DNA from: Paralichthys olivaceus
Lineage: Eukaryota; Chordata; Actinopteri; Pleuronectiformes; Paralichthyidae
Assembly (NCBI RefSeq): GCF_024713975.1
Contig: NC_091100.1
Span: 23,945,501 to 24,009,500, forward strand
Direction of reading: 5' to 3'
Length of the DNA stretch: 64,000 nucleotides
Made by a program: the position numbers and the translations under genes
Shown: positions 22,173-37,100 of the stretch, piece after piece
Position numbering within the stretch: the first letter of the stretch is position 1
Layout of the letters: each line of letters opens with the position of its first letter
The notes under the pieces: generated by a model
Seen by the model: only the letters and a program-made list of their open reading frames with translations
Databases searched by the model: none
What the model was told of the DNA's origin: nothing

Positions 22173-25100
22173 ATGCGGGAAATGGTCGGAGGTTGCTGCG
22201 TGTGTTCAGACGAGCGAGGCTGGGCGGAGAACCCGCTGGTTTACTGTGATGGACACGGCTGCAGCGTCGCGGTGCACCAAGGTAACGTTAGCCGCCGTTA
22301 GCGTGCGAGCACCGCGCAGCTGCGGCGGCGGCGGCTGAGCCCCGGCGGCAGCCAGCAAGCGCTGCCGCTGGGTCGGTGGCTCTCTGTGTTGGTCTGTTGC
22401 TGTCTACGTGCGTGTGTGTGTGTGTGGATGTGTGTGGGAGGGGTCGGTAGGCGTGCTGCTGTGTGTTGTTTCCCCTCAGCACACATGATCACGCAAACGC
22501 ACACGCACACAAACACAGGGCCAGACAGGGTGACAAGGAGCCTGGATGGCGCCTCGATGGCACCGTGGGTCCGTGCGGGTCCGTGCGTGTTATAGTGTGT
22601 GTTAGTCTGGCTCGAGAGGCGTGTGTTTAGCGCCAACTGAGCCAGGCGGGCCCTCCCGTTTGGACACTGTGTTGCCTTGTGTCCATTCGCTTTGTTGCAT
22701 CTGTGGAGTGGGAGCCTGTAGTGAAGTCACAGGATGTGAGTGTAAACCTCTACCTGCTCCCACTGTGGGAGGCTGCAGGAGACCGAAGCAGTGCTGACTC
22801 CACTGTGCTCCCCTCTGCTGCCTGACACAAACCATATTTTGCTCCTGTAAGTCAGTGAAAGTGCCATAAGGTTTGCTAAAGTCAGATCAGTCCAGAGCAG
22901 ATTCCTCAGTGTCACTCATAGGCAACTTACATGTCAATGTGTTTGTGTGACAGCATGCTACGGCATCGTCCAAGTGCCCACCGGTCCATGGTTCTGTCGG
23001 AAGTGTGAGTCACAGGAGAGGGCGGCTCGTGTGGTGAGTTCAGCAACATGACACAGATCATCCATCCATTCCTGCTTCACCCACTTCTCACCGATGACAC
23101 ACTCTGTGATGCTCTCTCCTGTCCCAGAGGTGTGAGCTGTGCCCCCACAAAGATGGTGCCCTCAAGAGGACGGACAGCGGAGGTAAGTCCCCCCTGAAAC
23201 TGCAGGACGAGCCTCCTCGTCTGAGACGACACTGAAGATGTAGGTTTCCTCTTTATTCATAAGGAGTCACATCGTTCCATTGACTCACTGCCAATCTCTC
23301 CGTCAGGCTGGGCCCACGTTGTGTGTGCACTCTACATCCCAGAGGTGCAGTTTGCCAATGTCCTCACTATGGAGCCCATCATCCTGCAGTATGTCCCACA
23401 TGACAGATACATCAAGGTACTGACGCAGGCTACTGCCTGGAGAAAATTGCACCAACACATGCAACATATTTGATGAACAGCTGTTTGTCCACGGGACATT
23501 ATTTTGGAAGCTGTGTATCAAAAACAATGTAGTTCTCTGTAAAAGCACAGTTTTCTTCTACCTGGAGAGGGTGTTTATTGTCCTTTGGCCTTTCTGTATT
23601 TATTAGATGTATGGTAATATAAAGACAAACAGGAAACAAGGGGGGGAAGTTTTAGGACATGCAACAAAGGCTAGAATGGATCCAGTTTCTACGTTTACAT
23701 GGACACTATTATTTTGTTATTAACACGATTAAGCCAATAGTCTGAATAAGACCATGTAAACATCATTTTCTAATAACCTAACGAGTCAAACTCTGAGCAA
23801 GTAACAATCAAATTTGGAGTATTCTGATATGAGTCACATTATGTAAACAAGTTTACCTCTAAATCAGATTAGAACATCCTAGAGGAGGTTTTTTTTGCAA
23901 CATGGACATGTACGGCAGTCACCAACTGTAAGAAGACGTATGACCAGGGAGTAAACAGGATGGAAATATTTTTAAAGAGTTGTAGAGTTTGCAAAATTTG
24001 AGAGGAAATGCCTAAAACTGTAAATGACAGCATTGCACATGAAACTATTTCAAGTTGTGGTTTTAAAACAGGCAGAGGAATGTTGGGCAGAATGACATGA
24101 GTCATAATCATACTATGCTCTAATATGTAAATGGGAATATGAATGGAATATTCTATTAGCAACTCCTGCTAACATCATAATTTAAATGATTCTGAAAAAG
24201 GTCTTTAGTCAGAGTAGGAGTTGGTGTTTGGATCTCTGACTACGAAAGTCAGATTTAGTTTCAGTCCCGAAACAAACAGAGCTGGGACCTAGTTTTAAAC
24301 TGTTTCCCATCAGTGTCAGCAGTCATAAAGAGAGATATCCATCATAAAAGAAAAAACAATGACACATTAACGACTTCAGCTTTAAGAATCAGTGACGAAA
24401 CAGTTTTAAGACAAATTCAAAGAAGCACAACCCTTGTTTCCCCCGGAGCGGGAAAACCGTTCAGCTCCACATCACCATCGTTCCCTCCACCTACACGTTA
24501 CCCAGATCTGAACGTGGCAAGGTCACGCCTGCTCTCTGGAGGTTGTTGAAAGTCTTTCTGGGAAGTGTGGGAGATTTCCAGCTGAAGTAGAAATAGACGA
24601 GGTAGGTTGAGGGAGAGTCGAGGAAGTACATTCACCACAGTTCAACACAAAAAACCCATTGTGATGTATTTAGCTTAAATAGTTAGCGACTTTAAAATGA
24701 GAAACATTCACTGGCGGGCGGCTTCCTGGTGTTTTTATCACTGGTGCAGTGCTCGTTCTAAACATGTCTGTTTGGAATGGACTGTTTTGTTTGGTCTGTT
24801 GGTTTCTTCTGAAACTGTAAAAGTGACCTATGACCAACCAGCATCTGTTTATTTTGGGCAGATGTTTTGGTGAATGCTTCTCATAAAATGAATTTGCTTT
24901 ATTACAGTTCATCTGTGTGGTTTGAAGGTTCACTTAAGACTTAATGACCCAAGTTCACAACTTTTCAAAAATAAAGCTTTGTTATTCCACTCAGTACAAA
25001 ACATTGCACCAAAATAATGGACTTACTTTGTAGACAAATAGCTAAAGAGGAAGTGATTCTGTGAACGTGTCTGCCATGAAGGAGATCAGCACCCGTGACT

Positions 25101-28100
25101 CTGGCAGGCCAGATATTACTGCTCTATTATAGTATTATTAGACTGTTGTAGTTTACAGCCACTGCTGTAGGTTATCTGAGGACGTAGGACATTTGAACTC
25201 AGTCCCTGACTAAAAGGCTCATTTACCTGTTCATTCACATTTTATTCATATAGAATGTGTAGTGTGTCCAAGTCTCACCAAATTTGACACATGTCAAGTG
25301 TGAAGCTGATAAAACTGATGTTTTTGCGAAATATACTTTCCACAGACAGACAGACAGACATTTGTGGAATTAGTAGGTAGATAAAAGTCAGTCTCTATGT
25401 GTTTGGACTGTTGGTCAAACCAAAAAAAACAAATAGGAGACCTTGGATAATTTTAATGAACATTTTCACATTTTTTAAAGATTTTATACAACAGTTACTT
25501 GATAAAAATGTCCACATGGGATCTTAAGTCTGTTTTCCATGTAAACTCTATGTATAGTAATGGAATGACGGTTTAATGCTGCACAGTGGCTGATGTAACA
25601 CAAAGACAATGGGACCTGTACCACGCAGTGTAAGATACAGTGATCATGCCTCACACTGAGTGGAAAGATGTGCTTACACATTTTGAAATATTCTGCCCGT
25701 CCAATCAACCGTGAAATCACAGACTCGTTTCCAGCCATTACACCTTTATCATGCATCAGCTATCTTGTAACTGTCTTGTTTCTTCTGGTCTGTACAGTCT
25801 GTGATATTTTGCAGACTGTGTGTAACAGAAGCATTGAGCGCTGAATCCACCATGAACCAGAGCAGGCCTTTTAAAGCCATGCACATTTCAGAGAAATCAA
25901 TATTTGACTCATGGACTCATTGGACTGAGCAGCCAGTCAATGCCGTGTGTGTGTGTATGTGTCCTGGTGCGTGCCTGCATATAAATGTACACATGTGAGT
26001 CTTTGTGTGCCTGGTTTCATATTACTTTGTCAGCTACAGTAAATTGCATGCAGCTTTCCGCCCCCCGTCAGAGCCATTCATCCAGATTCTGCTGCTGAAT
26101 TCCTAGACAGCGGTACAATGGCCGACCAAAACTCGAGAAGCCATTCTTCTATTTTTACACGCTCGGTGTAGTTCTGTCTCTGGCCTTTCATTACACGGCC
26201 AACATCCTCTGAGGGGAGCAGAGAGCAGATGAGGATGTGTGGAGTAGAGCAGGAGAGGGGAAAGGGGAGAAAAAAGGCGAGAGAGAGTGGGCTGGAGTGA
26301 AAAGGTAAAGAGCCCGCTGTTCCTTTGTCCCGCACCTGTTGCTAGGCCTCTCGTGCCCCCCACCAGTCAGCCCTGCTGGCTGGGGAAAATCTGAGGGAAA
26401 GTACAAAAGCTGTGTGTGTGCATGAATGCATTTGACTGCTTGTGTGTGCCCCTGTGTATGCTTACGTGCATTTTGTGGATGTGTGTGCACAGTTTCATGG
26501 CAGTGAGGCCTGATGCATACAGGATGTGCGGATCCAGCCTCGAGCTCTAAATTTAACTATTTACAAAGTCTTGTCTGCACATATTGTTTTTTTGTTTGTT
26601 TGTTTTTTTGCAGCATCAATGTGTGTTTCCTCATCTCCTGCAGATTGTTAGAGATAAACCAGCCCACTTCTGTGCAGTAATATTTATTAGTCGAGATGAG
26701 AAATGCAAATACCTTTTCCTAGCATCAAGATACAAAAAGAGAATACTGGACTAGCGACAGTCGCTTTGATGTGAACTTTTTTCACAACATCTGGTGAACA
26801 GTTACGTTGTGCACAGAGCAAACTGTGTTCTGTTTGAAAGGCCCATCTGTTTGTCTTGACAAGCAAAACTTCCTAATCATTTACAGTTTGGATGCAGCTG
26901 TACTCACATGAAGAAGCTTTTGTCTTTCCGCACTGGAAACACAGTAGTTCACAGGATGAAAAACAATACAAAATAATTTGAGATATAAAAGAAGTAATAT
27001 AAAATCATGACTCATAAAAGTAAATGATCACAATAGTTCGTATGAATGCACGAAACTACAGTGTTAGCGCTGGTGCAATACACTGAACAGAACCTCGCAA
27101 GACTGAAAAGACTTAACTCATGTTTTCACACAAATCTGGATTCTCTGTGACCTTTGCTCTTCTTCAGCTGAGGTATCTCCTGATTGTTATAACTTTATCT
27201 GTCCCCTCATTTCCTCTCGTCCCCATCTTTGTTGGGGTTCCAGACCTGTTACATCTGTGAGGACCATGGGAGGGAGAGCAAGGCTGCATGTGGAGCCTGC
27301 ATGACCTGCAACAGACAGGGCTGCAGACAAGCCTTTCATGTCACCTGGTAAGTGTTACCTTTGGTGTGTGTTTGTGATTATGTGGAAGATATTTCATGTT
27401 TCATCTACAGCTTGGTGATATTTTGGACAGCAAGCTGGTCAATACGATCATAAACACATAGTCTCTCTTTAAAATATAGTTTTTTATTATATATTAGATG
27501 CACATAACTAATTGTGTGTGTCACCTGATATGATGAGCTGTGAAACAGCAGCTGGGAAAGGCAGAGAAAGAACAACCACAGTTCCTCAAAATGCAAATAT
27601 GTATTTCCCTAGCTTACTTTTTGTTGTACTGTCTGCACTATTTTTTCTCGCTCTAGTTTTTTTAATCTCTTTGGATCCTTTGTGTAATCTAAAACTGATT
27701 CCTATCAGAATGCAGAGTTTTACCTTTTACAATCAGGGCTGAAGGATCGGCTGGCACAGTTTTGTACGTGCAGAGATGTGACATTGAATGCATCCTGCCT
27801 GGATCACTGATAAAAAAATTAGCACCTGACTCATGTGACATCCTGCACGTGTGCGATATCATTATCATCCTGCTTCCTTTTGCCTCTCACCCTGTGATGC
27901 CCTGTGTTCAGTGCTCAGATGGCCGGCCTGCTGTGTGAGGAGGAAGGCCCAGAAGCTGACAATGTGAAATACTGTGGCTACTGCAAGCATCACTACAACA
28001 AAATGGTAACGATCCTACAAACTTCTCCATACCTGTGTATTCACTGTAAGATGTAACGTGACCGCTGCTGCTGTTTTTGTTGACCTTTAGGTTGTTGACC

Positions 28101-31100
28101 TTTAGGGCGGGCACTGTTGTTCTTCCATTAAGCCAGCAGTGGTGTTAGTCACAGCTGAGTAATGTCTGTGTGAATGGGAGAGCCAGGACAGTGAGACTGG
28201 TTGCCAATGCTGTTGTGTGGTTCAGGGTTTGATGAACACAACAAGGGGTCTTCATTACAGGAGTATAACCAGATCTCTGTATTAGCGGGGCTCTCGTGAC
28301 TAGGGGTGCAGCTGATCACATAACTCACCGGTCGGATCAAATCAAGGATTTCAGTCTCAAATCCGATCAAGTTCTGGATTAGCTGTTTCGTAATAAACCA
28401 AAAGATTTTACACCTCTCATAATAACATAAGAAATCTCCAGTGATTCCTCGTATTATTGCTTTCATCGATTATGAAAACAAAGTAATCGACATAAAACGA
28501 TTATCATCCTGCGTTTAGTTTTGCAATGAGGCTCTTGTTTTGTCTTGCCTTATAAGGCCCGTGCCACACTGCCTGCATGAGCAGCAGCTCTGCTGTTTCT
28601 GTTAAGGTTTCTGGACTATTTCCTCAAATATAAGTTGGGCTATGTACTCGACTAAATGCCAGGACACTACTGCGGGTTGCCAATGCAAAATGATTGCCCC
28701 CGCTGCTTCAGGATCAGGGCAGACACACATTACATGTCTGGTAAACCCTGCAGCGTGTCCTCCCTCCTCACAACCCCGCTGACCTGCGCTCACTTTACAC
28801 ATTAACAATAAGCACCAACACTAATCAAAAGTTATTAGGACGCGTTTAATTTGCTCTAGAGTTTATGAGACACGTATTTAAACACGTTGGAAAAAAAGTC
28901 CAACATCTTCTGTGCACACAGTTCACCTGCAACACAAAACATGAGACGTAATGTGACGGACGCAGCCAGGACATCAGGGTTAGAGTAAATGATCTGGATT
29001 CATGATCTGACATCATAGATAAGTAGATAGTTGGTTTTGTGTAATCCTGCTAAATAACATTCAAACAAACAGACGCAAATGAAAATATAACCTCTTGGGC
29101 CGAGGTAATAATAAAGACAAAGGACCTCTACTAATATTTATAAATAAATTACCGAAGCAGAGATATTAGAAACAACGTTACAGATACAAGTTGATCCCAA
29201 CTTGTATCCTGTGTCGACTGTGCACCAAAGTGAATCAGTGATTCTTACCATCATTATAACATTATAATTTATTGTATCCTGTACTTGTTATTTCATCCTC
29301 TCATGTTGGACTGAGGACTGACCAACAGACATCGATCTTCAGTATCTGCAACATAACACATAGATGACATAAGTTTATACTTTATTTCATTCTGTTGGTA
29401 ACGAGTTAGTAAAGATTAACTTCAAGGTATAACTAACATGCATATTTGAGCTATAGAGATGCAACTAGGCAAATGTGCTTTGTCCTTTGGTTACAGTCAT
29501 CCTGTTACAGTCATCCTGTTACAGTCATCCTGTTACAGTCATCCTGTAACATCCTGCTGAGTAACCAGCTACTGGTTGAAGCTTTACCAGACAGATGTGA
29601 GAGAGAGCGGTGTCTTCTCAACTAACTCAGCTCACAAGCAAATAAGCATGATGTCATGAAAGCCCTGTAGCTGTTAAGGTTTTATTTGATCATGAGTCAA
29701 TGCTCACTTTCTTGTTTTGCTTTTTACAGCAGAAGAAGTTGCGCTCCAGTGAAAATACGAGCAGTTCCTTCAGTCATTCCAGGGGGCGCTCCAGCTCTCC
29801 CTCACAGGACAAACACCACCACCACAGGCAGAGGAAGGTTAGCACTGAGGGGGCGTCGACAAATCTACCTTATAATTAAAGAAATCTTTCTGTCTGTGGC
29901 TCACATATCTCATGAGCCATTCATCTTATGGGCACTTGGCATGCTTCCTTTTAAGAGCCCAAGGCAGTGCAGTGTTGAATTTGGTGCAGTTTGGACACAC
30001 AGCATATAAACTTTGAACAGACAGGTGAACAGACCTCCAGTGGTGTCTTGGACTCATCAACGCAAGTGACGTTGATCGAACACAGTGCCTTCAACTGGTT
30101 TTCCAATTAAGGATTGAGCTTTACTGGACTTTGAAAAAACGGGTGAACGGCTCTTTGTGCAGCAGCAGTTCTGTCCAGCAACAGGTCTTTACTTGATGGT
30201 GCTCAATTACTGCAGGGCACTTTTAGAGTTTCAGAAAGAAAGCTGCAACCAGCATCACCACAGGCACAGGCACTGCACTAGCATTATACATTTTAATTTA
30301 TATAAACAAATCTACGAAGACAAAAGTAGCACTGTTGTGGCTCTCAGCCTTGAAAATGAAATGTAGGTGAACACGTGTTGTTTTTTTGAAGGAATAATCA
30401 TACGTAATGTTCTGGCCAGTTTGAAAGCACTAGTACCTGCAGATGTTAATATGCGTTTCCAAAAATGGGCATTGAACATCTGATCAAGGTGAAGGATGTT
30501 TTTGTACTTTTTGTGCTTATAATAGCCCACCCTTGTAACTCTGTGTGTCAGAACTGTTGGCAGCCGTTGACCTGTGGCTCAGGAGATAGAGTGGGTCGTC
30601 CACTAACCAGGGTGTCTGTGGTTTGATCCCTGGTTCCTCTATTCCACAAGCTGACATGTCGTTGGGCAAGATACTAAACCCCAAATTGCCCCTGACGGCT
30701 CTTAAAGAGAAAGTGCTGCACATACATGCACTTATGTGTGTGAATGGGTTTATGGTAAAACTGAATTGTATAGAGCTTTGAGTGGTCATCAAGACTAGAA
30801 AGTGCTCTATAAATACAGAGTGTTTTACAGACTGTATGCCTGGCAGGACCAGGTAGGACTCTTTACATGCCTTAACCCATGTGTATGCGTGTGTTTTCAG
30901 AGTCATAAGGATAAAATACGGCCAAAAGAGTGCTACAAGAAGTCGTCTGACAGCCTGAGCACGTCAGTGACATCCAGCAGCATAGAAAAGGTATGAAAAG
31001 CCCACCCACAGTGCGACTCAGTGTGAGAGTTAAATTAAGATTTAGAGGAATCGCGATGCCTCCGTCAGGAAACAATGCCAATTTCAGTGCCACACTGAAG

Positions 31101-34100
31101 AGCTTGTTGTGATGTGTGTGCAGATCTCCTCCAGTCACCACAGCAGCAAGGATATTGAGGGAAAATCCAAGAAGCTGAGCTCACACAGTCATGGTCATCG
31201 CAGTAAAAAGACAGGAAGCACTGGCAAGAGCTGCTCCTCCTCCTCCTGCTCCTCCAGTCCGTTCAACACAGGTAAGAAATGAACGACGACGTGTTGATTT
31301 TGTCAGAGGTGATAGACGAAGGTGAAATAAAGTCTACTTTGACCAGTGAGTTTGTTTGTTTTATCTCTGTGTATGTTCTTCTCCTGGAGGTGGCTCCTTG
31401 TCTTCTGCTCAGGATTTCCATCAATTCTCATCTTCATCCCGCCTGGAGCGTGACCCTGACCGAGGAGGTGATGACCACAGCGGAGAGGAGCGCAAGGAGC
31501 GTCACAGGAGGCCAGCAATCCAGGAGGACGAGGATGAAGAGGACAACGACAAGGAGGAGGACAAAGATGAGGAGGAGGAAGAGGAGGAGGACAGTAAATA
31601 CCACAAGCCACCAGCATTGACTCCCGCTGACGGCCCCCTGGCAGGATCACAGGGTCATGACAGGTCAGAGAGCAACTCGAGTCCTTTCGAGAACAAGGTC
31701 ACCATCTCTACCTTTGGGTCCATCATGCGCATCACCTCCTCGTCAGGGCTCGGCAGCAGCAGTAAGATCCGCAAGATCTCCTCCTCAGGGGACTACAAAC
31801 CTTCCAAGTCTCTCTGCAAGCCGTCTCAACTGAGCACGCCACCGATCCTAGAGGAGGCGGACATGGAGGACAAAGCCACACCTCCACCACTGCCTCGGGA
31901 AAGGAGGCACAGAGGCAACAAGAAGAGCCGCCATGGACCAGGGCGTCCACGGGGCAGCAAGAACCGAGAGAGGAGGGAAGACGAGCTTCACCACCACCAC
32001 CACCATGCAGCACCTCCTCCTCCTCCTCCTCCTCCTCCTCCCGCCTTAACCTCCTCAGTCTACCCAAGCCCATCCTCCATCCCACAACCCACCTTCCCCT
32101 TGACGCTACCTCCCACCTCTTCTTCTTCTTCTTCCTCTTCGTTCTCCTCCTCCTCTGTAGGTAGTTTTTCCACAGGCCGTGGTAACTCACTGCTTGGCTC
32201 GGGTGAGTCCATGTGAGCGGGTGTGTGCGGTTGCCCCCAAGCTTCCTGTGTGTGTCAGAGAGCGTAGAAAAATCGGTCTCTGTTTGTACTTTGGTGTGTT
32301 CACTTGCAGCGTGACTCTGTCGTGTCAAACTGTTTCCATGACACGTCAGCAACAAAGGAGCAGCTTATCTGTATCTCGGCACCTCACCATGTAGTAGAAC
32401 AAGCAGCTCAAAGTAAAGTAAAAGAGCCCATCAGGACAAATAAAGATACAGTTTCATGGAACAGTTTTAAATAGAAATATTCAGTAAATCAGCCTCAGTT
32501 CATTAGTCTGTGTGAAGCAGAGAGATTGTCCTAGATAGTGGTTTTTGTGTGCTCTGCACACAGCTCTGTGTGGTAGTTTTCCTGCCCTACTTTCAGATTC
32601 TCTCAAGGACGTGAACTCACAGGTGCTGTGTGTGCTCATCTTTAGGGGCTCACAACTTTTGAGAAAAAATCAGAAATATTTTCTCCACTGACTTTATTCC
32701 TCTGGTTGTGCAGGTATCTACTCCAGTCTCAAGGACCCTCTCACACTGGGCGGCGGTGTTTGCAGTACTCCTCTCTCCCTGGGCGGAGGGGTGTGCAGCA
32801 CCTCATTGTCCCTAGGAGGGGGCATGTGTAGCACCCCTCTCTCCTCAGGACTTCTCCCATCCCACGTCTCCTCTCTCTCTCTTCCTTCAGTCAGCGCTGT
32901 CTCAAACACACAGGTACTTTACACAAACTGTTGAACTGATCGGTCCTGATGAAGTGTTTCAGACTGAAAAGCTCTTTGCTGTATCAGTCTGTATCTCTGT
33001 GGGACAGTTTTCCAATTTAGTTTAACACTTGGAATAAACAGATCTAATGTAAAAATACTTAACAATGACTAACAATACTACTATTTACTGCTGCACTTAG
33101 CATATAGATTTATTTTATTTATACACAATGAATGAGTTGATCATACGAAAATTGATCTATAACTATTAGCGAAGCAAATTTTATTTTCATAGACCATATT
33201 CACAATAGTCAAAGTCACATGTGAGGCATCCCTCTTTCAGGACGGAAAGAAGTGCAAAAGATGCCCCGTATAACGGAGCACATCAACAAAATAAAAATAT
33301 TTACAATATTCATGAGAAAACACAGTGTCTTAACATAAATGCCAAAATTAATTCAACATCGTACTTAAGTTGAGAAGGTGATGCCCATTGTACATGGACT
33401 CAGTAGTGGGTGATTTTTAAAACACAATCACCAATCATTCCTTCCAATTTGACAATGTACTCCTGACAATATATTGTATTTGCACCGTTTAAAAGAATGT
33501 TGTGTCAAAGCAGTGGTTGTTAAACTGGGAGCTCACGTTGCATCAGGCATGAAAAAGACCCTCTAGAGAGACTTGATTTAGTCTGTACAGCCATCTATAA
33601 GGCGTCACAGCTGTCATTTTTGAATCTGTATTTAAATGTCCCATCCATATATTCCAGATGACTGTGTCTTCACTGTGTCTCAGGTCCTTCCAGGTTCCAG
33701 TACCTCTTATAGCCTGACCTCCACCCAGCCTTTCGCCAGCTGTCTCTCCACAGCCCCGACACTGCCGCCACTACTGAGCCAAGCCCAGACCTCACTGCCA
33801 GGTGAGAGGAGGACAGTGTTATGAAACTGAAGCTAGTTTACGACAAGCTTCCACAGTAAAGCCTCTCCTGACTTAACTACTCTTCCCTTTCACAGAATCT
33901 AACATTAAATCTCCTCATACAGCACAACAGACACTACTCTTTAATGAGGAAAGGTACATGTGAAGCTCATGAGTCTCTGTCTCTGTTGTCAGAGTCCGAC
34001 CTCGATGACTGTCGCTTTCCATGTCAGGGGAACTCACCAAGAGAGAGTCTTTCCTCACAGTGAGTCTCTTTCTTTACTTTTCCAACTGTATTGTTGTTAC

Positions 34101-37100
34101 AGGATGTTACACTCTCTTGTGGGGCTGTTGAAAAGGAGTGAGCTGGTAACAAAGAGAAGAACTCTAAAGCACAGGCTCAGTTGGGACATGGTCTCACTAT
34201 CTCCATCAACCATCTTTGTGCTGTAGCTGTAGTCAAATGAGATTGTATTTCAGCAAACAACAGGAAAAAGGCAGCAACAACCAAAGTGGATTAGGAAAAA
34301 AAAGTATCAACCACAGCCACAGAGTCTTGTCAGTAGTTTCCTCTCATGCTTGCAGCAGTGACTTTTCAACGTTTTTGACTCTCCGTTGTTTTCTCCTCCT
34401 CCTCCTCACCTAGGTCTCCCATGAGCTGTCTTCCTCTTCTGTTCGACCAGAGAGATGGGCTAGGTGCAGGAGTCAGAGCCCGTCCAGAGAACGTGCCTCC
34501 AGCCAGCTCCCACATCGAGCTCCTGCTGGAGAAACATGGCAACGGAGAGATGGGAGCCAACAGTGAGTCAGCCTGAAAAAAAAAAACTTAAATACAACAG
34601 AGGTTCCCATGTAGTTCCAAGAACAATTACTATAATAATATATAATATATGTTCAATATTAATACAATTAAATAAATGGGCAACCAGTGCTCTGTAGCAG
34701 TGGGTGGAGGCGGGGCAGTGAGCCTTCAGTCTGTGGACATACTACAGCAACGTTTCTGTTTTGTTTTCACACCTTGGCGGACTGACTGTCATTCACAGTT
34801 GCTGGTGCTGATCTTAGTCATTTCAGCAACATCCATAGAATCACTTTCCCTTTGACAATTGTTTTACAAAGTAAAAGCTAATTGGTCATTTTGTTGCTGC
34901 AATGCTTTATATAGAGCTGATATACAGCTTTTATTTTGAAAAGTTGTAAACTTGGGTCTAAAGTTAATGTCAGTTGCTAAGCAGACCTCTGAAATAGTAA
35001 ATAATTCAGAATCAAATCAAAGCCACCAACCTGACTCTGCACCATAGACTGTAAAAGGCTCTGAACACAACATCCAGCAAACAAAATGAAAAGTGACAGT
35101 ATATTGTAGAACTGTTTGAGGAGGACTCACTAGTGACAAGGAATAATTCTGAAGTAGCTTCAGCCAAAAGTCCAGTCTCACAATGTTAGATCTTAAAAAT
35201 GATAGAAGACACTTCCTGGATCCACGCCTTTGACCAGATCTGCACCGAAAAGTTATTTAGCGGTTACTCAACTTTTATTGAGTAGTCTTTGCTTAATCCT
35301 GCTGAGGAATGGACAGGGGTGAAAACATAACCTTCTTGGCAGAGTAAAAAATACATTTTATAAGTGATGCCCACAATTCTGCTATCAACTCTATGCTCTC
35401 AATGCATACGGCTCCTAAAAAATGTATTTTAAATTAGAAAGCCAGAAAAGGAGAAATCCCACTTTTGTTGAGCTGCTCACAGCTTGTGGCGTCTCGAGGT
35501 CATAAACTTTGGTTTAGGGTTCTCATCTAGCTTCATTCAAAGGTCTTATGTAGGAAAATGCTGTGTGAAGAATGCTTCATGTAATTTGCACATGATTCTC
35601 TTTACTCAGAGTCTCTAGGCTCTGTGAGAACACAACCTGGTGATATTTAGAGATGATGACTGAACCTGTGGACGCGATTAGGGACAGAAAATAGCACGTC
35701 TAGAGGCACCATGCTGTGACTGAATTGAAAGTCTGTTCTCTGTCTGTTCTCTCTTTTGAATCACATACCTCACTGCCTCTCACTCTCATGCAAATGTTCT
35801 CTGTCATCGGCTGACTCTTTTTTTTCATTTATTATTAGCTACTTTTTCTTTCTCCACCCAGTGCAACCATTGTTTGTCCATTTTGCTGCACTTCTTATAA
35901 TTTTTCGTACTTTTTCCCATGTGTCTACCATTGTCTCACTTTCTGTGTACCAACATAGAGCCGTCTTTTTTTAACCACCCCTCATAGTCTCTCGTCACTG
36001 TGTATGCTGTTTTACCTCTCAGGGTTCACTTTAGACTAATGAATGTTTATTGCTGCTCTGCAGAAACGAGAGAGGAGAGGGAGTCTGTTCTTCCTCTTTC
36101 TGTGATGCTGGGCACGCCGCGCACACAGCTTCTTAGAAAATTAATTAGGAAGCATTTCGAGGATTGCGTTGAATCCTTAGCTCAGCTCTTGGGGCACTGC
36201 AATAAACTCAACACTAAATATAAAACAGAACGTCCAGTTCCATCACCACTAAATGTCAGAGCTTTAATCACAATTTAAGTCTCATTTCTATGTTTTACAG
36301 CTTTGATAATCAGTTAAAGTGTAAGTGTGCAGTAATGGTCCTGTCAGTCTTTACAGCCCTTACATACCCATGGTCTACTAAAATAGCTCATATGTGTTTC
36401 ATTACACGCCTCCCTCATTCAGGACTAGTCACTATTTAACAAGGACTCATTATTTTTCAGTGAGCAGTGAACTCGCATTTCAGACACTAAACTGAATTAT
36501 CATCGTTTGTTTTGTCACTGATAGATGTGTGGCACAGTGGGTATTTTTACACGGTATGGACTACATCTGCGTTCCACTGTTAGGATTGAAGGGACACTTA
36601 CTTAACGGAGTCGACCTAGTGCACTCTTCAAGTAAAAAAAATGAATCCGGTGAAAAAACAAAATATCAGTGAGAATAAGTGAAAACACCTGTGTGTGGCT
36701 ACATGGACTGTGAAGTGGACTAAATGAAAGCTCCGCTCAGGTTACTGGGTGTGGGTATTTTACCGACACATGTTTCGTGGTCTATTATTGAATAACCATC
36801 ACTAATTTATCCTCATGCATACAGTTTATTAACTGTGGTGTTATTCACCAGTTGGTGCTTCTCTGTCTCGTAACTTGTGTGACATAATGTAAAGTAGGAC
36901 AGATACTGACCTCATTTTTATTCCTCCATGCCAGCGACAGTCATGTCTGGAGGCATTGTGTTTTTGGGGTTGTCTGTTCCTTTGTCCCACTCTCATGAAC
37001 ACGATATCTCAGGATAACTTCAGCACCCTGCAGGGACTTTTTCCAAATTTGGCTCAAACATTCACTTGGACTTTAGGATGAAGTCATTAGAGGTTTGGTT

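Noticed and set aside
30560-30620. Possible tRNA gene
   Set aside because: The A- and B-box-like text lacks a full cloverleaf and anticodon arm and belongs to a repeated SINE-like element with two other copies.
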